Origin: Monilinia fructicola
Taxonomy: Eukaryota; Ascomycota; Leotiomycetes; Helotiales; Sclerotiniaceae
Direction of reading: 5' to 3'
DNA length: 64,000 nucleotides
Assembly: GCA_008692225.1 (NCBI GenBank)
Contig: VICG01000002.1
Coordinates: 946,001-1,010,000, forward strand
In this document: positions 59,343 to 64,000 of the stretch, one piece after another
Layout of the letters: every line of letters starts with the position of its first letter
Numbering within the stretch: the first letter of the stretch is position 1
Program-made: the position numbers and the translations under genes
The notes under the pieces: generated by a model
Databases searched by the model: none
The model's input: only the letters and a program-made list of their open reading frames with translations
Told to the model about the DNA's origin: nothing

Positions 59343-61358
59343 TCAACATTTCAGGGATAAGTCTTGGATCGAATACCGTCTCTTCGCCCTTCTCTTCATC
59401 AACGAACATCCGGCAAGCTTTAACTTCCTGGTCTGACTGTAGCGGTTTGATTTTCCACCCGTTCGGAAGTGTGCCAAGTCCAGGATCATCTTTTTGACGT
59501 TTTGATGATTCGGAATCAAGGTAAGGTTAAATAATCGGCGCCGAAGGTCCCCAGGAAAGCTGAAACCTTCCTGGTAATGGACCCAGGAAAGCTTCATTTG
59601 ACAGCAAACCATGAAAATAACAGAGTACCTGGCATCTATTTGCATGGGGTCTCAACAATACAGGTTCATTTCCGCCAAGGAAAGTTCATACATATCGCAT
59701 GGGATAGCAATGTCTGGCGCCATACCAATAAAGCCTTCACATGTTGTGAAAAACGATCTTTCATGGGAAAAGTACTTTATCAAAAAAACAAAAAGAGATG
59801 ATGTTTTCTTCAAATTCCTCAAAACCATCTCTTGATATTGGTAGGTCGGTCTTGAACAAGTCGAGATATGATATCTAAACATATTTCCAATCTCGTAGGT
59901 GGATAGTGAAAATCGCACCGCTCCCATCAATATTGATTGCAACAAGAGTACGTGTGAACGCACCTAGCAAGCTTTCGTTGCCCTTTCTCCTTCGGTTGTA
60001 TTGCGGAAGTTTACTAAAAACGTGGAATCTCTGACAGAGAACCAGTCCATGGCTTCCCATCACAAATACCTGACGCTTTCCTAACTGAGGAGATTTCTTG
60101 CCATACCGACAAACGATGAAGCGAAGGCCGCTTCAGAAATGAATCCAACGATGAGAGCCCTGTTACGCGGAAGATATCTTCAATTGTGGCTGAGTTGTTT
60201 GACCAAACTTTCTCGTCTTCGCTTACTCCTATCCTATCTTTGGATTTATAGTTAACTTGGCCCAATCCACTTCTACTTTCGAAGCAATCATTTTCAGGCT
60301 TTCAATTATCAAATTACTATTATTCTTTTCCGGCTCGACCCAGACAACCTTGGAATAGCATGTTCCGCTCCAAAGTAGATTTCCGCCATTCTTTGCGTAC
60401 GAATCGCACGTCGAAGAGATTATCCTGATTGATCTTGATAGCATCAATCGAAAGCATTCTATGCTTGTTTTGGAATCGTAGGTAGGGTAAAGCCCCAGCT
60501 GGATTGCGTGTAACAGAGAGATGCTTAATATCTCCGAATGGCTCACGAATCTGCATTGGGGGTTTTGTTCTCTGTATCTTGCCAAGCATACGATAGGGCT
60601 TCAGAGTGTAAAAAGAAGTTTTCCGAGTTGGCCAATGGAAATTTGTGAACTGAAATGTCAATTGAGGACGAGGGCTTTCCTGGTAATATGTCTCTGACTC
60701 GGATTTCTTTTCATTCTCGTTCAGAGAAGGGTACTCATATGCCGGCCATTTTTTGTCATTGATTCGCCAATCAACCTCCAATCCCTTTTGCGATTTCTTT
60801 GATCCAATCTTCGGCCCTTTTCGTTTTCTTTTTGGGAGAGGCTAGAAGGGACTGTCGCCAAGAGATGATGTTGCTTCTAATTCGGCCTTTGGGAATGGAG
60901 ATGTATCTATTGATCCAAGTGAATTGAAGCCGAAGGGTGATATATATTTTCAAGAGGATGGAATCGTACTCAAGTTCTATTCATGTGATGAGGTTCGAGT
61001 TTCGAAGATATACTGATGACTCTGGTGGTGGATGTGTGGGTCGTTCTGCACAAGCTCTTGATCCGGTGACGACAATGTTTAATACAATAAATTAAAGAAG
61101 TTGAGGATTTCTTATCCCTAGAAATCTAGTGTCGTTGGCCGGTGCTTTTCCCTTCATAGTGAAAGATAATTTGGATACTTCCACTCTCAAAAGAAGTGTT
61201 TCAAGGACGACCTCGGGATGCGCAAAACATTTCAATCCGATGTGGGCTTTCGAATCCCGCCGCCTCCCATCCCATGCATGGGCGAACAAAATGAAAGGCA
61301 AAGGTATCATCGAGTATCTCTTCCGCAATTTATGAACCAAGTTCTTCAATGTAGTCAT
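59343..61358 (-). pseudogene. Unrecognised ORF fragments, possibly one broken gene
   Basis: Minus-strand frames give protein-like but interrupted stretches. They include a basic block with KKKTKRAEDWIKEIAKGI (about 60780-60830), then VDWRINDKKWPAYEYPSL, FQFTNFHWPTRKTSFYTL and IREPFGDIKHLSVTRNPAGA, followed in another frame by WAKLTINPKIG and further pieces to 59343. An upstream ORF (61092-61358) may or may not belong. I do not recognise a family, and no start or intron can be fixed. Confidence 0.3.
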
Positions 61359-61716
61359 GACAGGTTTAGATTTTGATGTCGCAACAAGCTAACTCCCTTC
61401 AAATGGCTTCGTGGGGATATCTATCCCACATGATCATCAGCTGACTCCCAAGCCCATGACTGGACACGATGAGATGTGTGACCATCGTGTACGACCAGCC
61501 AGCCAGTCTTCGCGTTGGCGTTGCCAGGTACACAGCAAGCAGAATGAGACCAGAATGTGCATCCAAGCACTTCAAGGAAGAAAATCGATCCCAACACCCG
61601 AAGGGGACGAGCAGTAGGCAAAATAAGTGGGTGCCATATTAGTTCTGCCCCACCAATATGTCCGTTTCCGCGTCGGAACGAATGACGACGACAAACACAC
61701 GACCATTCCCACAAAC

Positions 61717-62119
61717 ATGTCAGCCATCGCTGTCACATCTCAACGCTTCAAGCTGATATTCTTCGCGCCAGTCTCTGCCCTCGAAGCATGTAAAGCTGCC
61801 ATCTTTGCCGTCGGAGCGGGACGCTATCCAGGTCCCGGAAACTATACAGAGTGCGGCTGGACAACGTTAGGCACTGCCCAGTTTCGACCCGGCAATACTG
61901 CAAATCCGCATATCGGGACTGTAGGTACATTGGAAGAGGTAGCCGAGGTGAGGTTCGAGACCTTGTGCGTTGGGGAAGAGACCATTCGCGATGCTGTTGC
62001 AGCTTTGAAGAAGCAGGTTTGATTCGTGTTGTTCCATGGTTCTGCTTTCTAATGTGTTGGCTAGAGTGCACCCGTATGAGGAACCGGCTTATGAAGTCTA
62101 CAAGCTGGAGGGCTTTTGA
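61717..62119 (+). CDS. Small NIF3/YqfO C-terminal (CutA-like) domain protein
   Basis: From ATG 61717: RFKLIFFAPVSALEACKAAI, FAVGAGRYPGPGNYTECGWT, GTAQFRPGNTANPHIGTVG and EEVAEVRFETLC, then HPYEEPAYEVYKLEGF to TGA 62117. This is the dimeric alpha/beta domain also inserted in bacterial NIF3/YqfO proteins, here standing alone as in many fungi; length would be 116 aa. The single intron most naturally runs 62013-62064 with a GC donor (AA|GCAGGT...CTAG|A, branch CTAAT), which gives an uninterrupted KKVHPYEE. The GT four bases downstream would put HPYEE out of frame. Molecular function is not established. Confidence 0.8.
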
Positions 62120-62638
62120 GAGCGGCAAAGTGGGTGTGCAGGATTGTCGCGGTTGGAGTGAGGTGTGCCGGAAGCGATTAGACGTGTGCTTCTGCTCGCG
62201 ACGCTCGACTTAATGTCGGGCTCTTGGGGGAATGAACATTGGAGGATTACTGTCACATAACTACACCCAAAGAATCACTTTACTTCCATGAGTTTGGAAT
62301 TACGTGACAAGAGATCCTCCTGGAATCCCATGACAATTCTCTATCCTGATCATCTTTCATATTCAATACGGGTGCTGAAATCCCTCTCATCATATGATTG
62401 GCCATCTAGCACACCCGCCTTTGTCACCTTCCATCCTTTTCCTATTCCTCATTCAAGTCCTGCCTCTGACCTCCATGTCAGTGGTAAGATAATGCAAATT
62501 AATTCATGTAACGGGCACCGCAAAAATTAGTATTTAAGCACACGAGGCCCCTTACCACCAGTAGTGATCTAGCTACCTAGTATACTATACCCAAACCCAC
62601 CCAACTCCATCCAAAGTTTCTGTATCAAAACAATCCCA
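62120..62638. other. Intergenic, nothing recognised
   Basis: 3' flank of the NIF3-like gene. No coding or repeat feature was identified. Confidence 0.35.
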
Positions 62639-63241
62639 TAAACCATCCCACCCCCTCACACCATCCTCCCACCAACATTCCAGTCAAACCCCATCAAACC
62701 CAACCCTCGATCCTCCAAACCCCCTCTCCGTCCAGACCACCCCCCCGCTCTGAACATCCAGGAAACCCCGCAGACGATCTTGACGATCACTTCAACCCTC
62801 CCAGAACCAAGCAACCAAGCAACCCACCCACCAAACAAACAAACAAACACACCATCCAACAAACCAACCCAAATCCCCAAGCAAAACCCAGCAACAAAAT
62901 ACCCAACCCTTCCACCCCCGCACACAGCACCCAACGCCGCCAAGTTCCCTCCCCCACAACCACGCTCAGCAAACGAAGCAACAGACGACCAAGGCGCGCG
63001 GCCGCTACAACAACAACAACAACAACCACAACAACCACCCCCATCACTAGACGAGGTACCAACGATCCAAAGACAAAGCTTCAAAAGGAGCATCACCTCC
63101 CCATCTCCCCCGCCGAGCAGAGCGAGGAGCTCCCACCATTCAGCAAGAGGACGGATGAGAATCTCTCGAGAGATTTTAGACGATGTGCGTGATGACGGGC
63201 GTGGTTTGGTTCTTACATTGTTTCGTACCCGACTCGTTTGA
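62639..63241 (+). CDS. Doubtful Pro/Asn/Gln-rich reading frame
   Basis: An open frame runs from after the TAA ending at 62638 to the stop at 63241. It encodes a Pro/Thr/Asn-rich region, a short Gln tract (about 63008-63035) and a C-terminal part with SFKRSITSPSPPPSRARSS and ISREILDDVRDDGRG. There is no ATG in the first 480 bases, so it would have to be a 3' exon. The C-rich composition alone could keep this frame open. Confidence 0.25.
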
Positions 63242-63315
63242 TATGTAGTCTATGGATCTGAGTTTGCAGTTCTCCCTCCCTCTTTCTGCTGCCCGAGACC
63301 CTGATGATCAAGACG

Positions 63316-63345
63316 CGCACACACACACACACATATATATATATA
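63316..63345. repeat. (CA)n(TA)n microsatellite
   Basis: Compound dinucleotide repeat of about 30 bp. Confidence 0.85.
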
Positions 63346-63502
63346 GCGCTTAGAATACAGTGTACCGAGGGCAATTTGAAATTCATCAGTGTTCTTTCTC
63401 TGCAGCGGGTGGGTGGTATTCCAAGAGTATCATATGATGGCTATGAATTTAGACTACCTACAGCGCCCGGCCTTCCAGTCAGATGGGTTTAAAGATAGCG
63501 AA

Positions 63503-64000
63503 TCATAATTCGTCTTTGAAGACCTCTTCACTGCCTTCTTCCGCATCGTCATCCTTGACCTCAATTTTATCTACACTATCATCTTCGTCTCCCTTTTTCT
63601 TCTTCCCGTCCTTCTCAAGAGCTCTTCCGTCCCCCTTCTCATGCTCCTGATCACCATCATCCTCTACAATCCCCAGAATTTCTCTGACCTGTCCGGGAAC
63701 ATCCACCACCTCAATTTTCCAACCTTTATCCCCAGCGACCTTTTTAATTTCATCCTGTAGTTCTTCGATAATTTTCGGATCGAGATCTAACTTGGCTAAC
63801 TTCTGCTCACTGGCCAATTCGACTTTGCCTCCTTCAGCGCGACTCTGGGCGCGAGCAACGACCTCACTTCGACTTTCGTCGTCGCCGAAATTGGCGGGAA
63901 TAGGTAAACGTTGTCCTTCTTTGCCGATAAAGTTACCCGCACCTACGGTTATCCCACCGATGTTTATAGGTTTCGAGGGATTGGAAGTGGCAGATGAGCC
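63503..64000 (-). CDS. Unrecognised protein ending in KDEL (5' part outside window)
   Basis: The frame is open to the window edge and stops at 63503, giving at least 165 residues. Visible are a segment INIGGITVGAGNFIGKEGQR, a helical block ASEQKLAKLDLDPKIIEEL, a GWKIEVVDVPGQV segment, and a long acidic/lysine-rich tail ending EEVFKDEL. KDEL/HDEL at the extreme C-terminus is the ER-retrieval signal, meaningful only if the missing N-terminus has a signal peptide. The family is not recognised. Confidence 0.6.
   Translation of the reverse strand, partial: GSSATSNPSKPINIGGITVGAGNFIGKEGQRLPIPANFGDDESRSEVVARAQSRAEGGKVELASEQKLAKLDLDPKIIEELQDEIKKVAGDKGWKIEVVDVPGQVREILGIVEDDGDQEHEKGDGRALEKDGKKKKGDEDDSVDKIEVKDDDAEEGSEEVFKDEL

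Noticed and set aside
62656..63096. Minus-strand ORF with long Cys and Gly runs
   Set aside because: It is the complement of the Pro/Gln-rich, C-rich plus strand; the Cys/Gly runs come from CAA/CAG-type repeats read backwards and no family resemblance was seen.
1..64000. tRNA and 5S rRNA genes
   Set aside because: Scanning by eye for T-loop GGTTCGAATCC-like sequences and for 5S internal promoter motifs gave only matches in coding or unstructured contexts; a dedicated search was not possible.

Overview
The window is nuclear DNA of a filamentous ascomycete. The evidence is short spliceosomal introns (about 46-120 bp, with CTGAC/CTAAC-type branch sites before the acceptor), a Clr5-type DNA-binding gene, GH64 and GH72 cell-wall enzymes, a GPI-anchored Ser/Ala-rich wall protein, a NACHT-ankyrin relic and a cysteine-containing secreted protein family. 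The Clr5-type gene and moderately AT-rich DNA suggest a leotiomycete (Helotiales-like), but that placement is inference from recollection of family sequences. No rRNA, tRNA or CRISPR was recognised.

Layout. 0.8-13.6 kb holds metabolic and regulatory genes, all with reading-frame breaks: GH64 glucanase (-), Clr5-domain regulator (+), a small pogo-like element, D-lactate dehydrogenase (+), amidase (+) and GMC oxidoreductase (-). 15.8-18.1 kb is a decayed NACHT-ankyrin gene. 19.3-23.1 kb is a divergent pair, an MFS sugar transporter (-) and a short-chain dehydrogenase (+), sharing a 1.07-kb promoter with five CreA-like boxes. 24.2-27.1 kb is a long unrecognised gene (-). 27.2-37.9 kb is gene-poor and packed with repeats: a 66-bp tandem repeat, a 43-bp-armed hairpin, an array of about 12 degenerate units sharing a 22-nt core, many 3-8 bp microsatellites and a 230-bp MITE. 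The only gene in it is a GH72 glucanosyltransferase (-).

38.0-39.2 kb is a GC-rich GNAT acetyltransferase gene. 40.5-41.8 kb is a secreted repeat protein. 42.5-54.8 kb looks like a decayed secondary-metabolite (prenyl/terpenoid type) cluster: P450 (-), truncated FAD oxidase (-), SDR (+), UbiA prenyltransferase (+), rhodopsin-like membrane protein (-) and a second FAD oxidase (+). The right end has a GPI-anchored wall protein, unrecognised ORF fragments, a small NIF3/CutA-like protein and the 3' part of a gene ending in KDEL.

Two kinds of damage are superimposed. Many otherwise well-conserved genes, including the GH72 gene and the sugar transporter, carry single-base homopolymer length changes exactly where family alignment would break, mostly +1, which looks like assembly error. 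The 42-55 kb cluster also carries nonsense codons compatible with CAG/CAA to TAG/TAA changes (RIP-like) and a truncated gene, which looks like genuine decay. Gene coordinates below are outer limits from presumed start to stop; where frames are broken this is stated.
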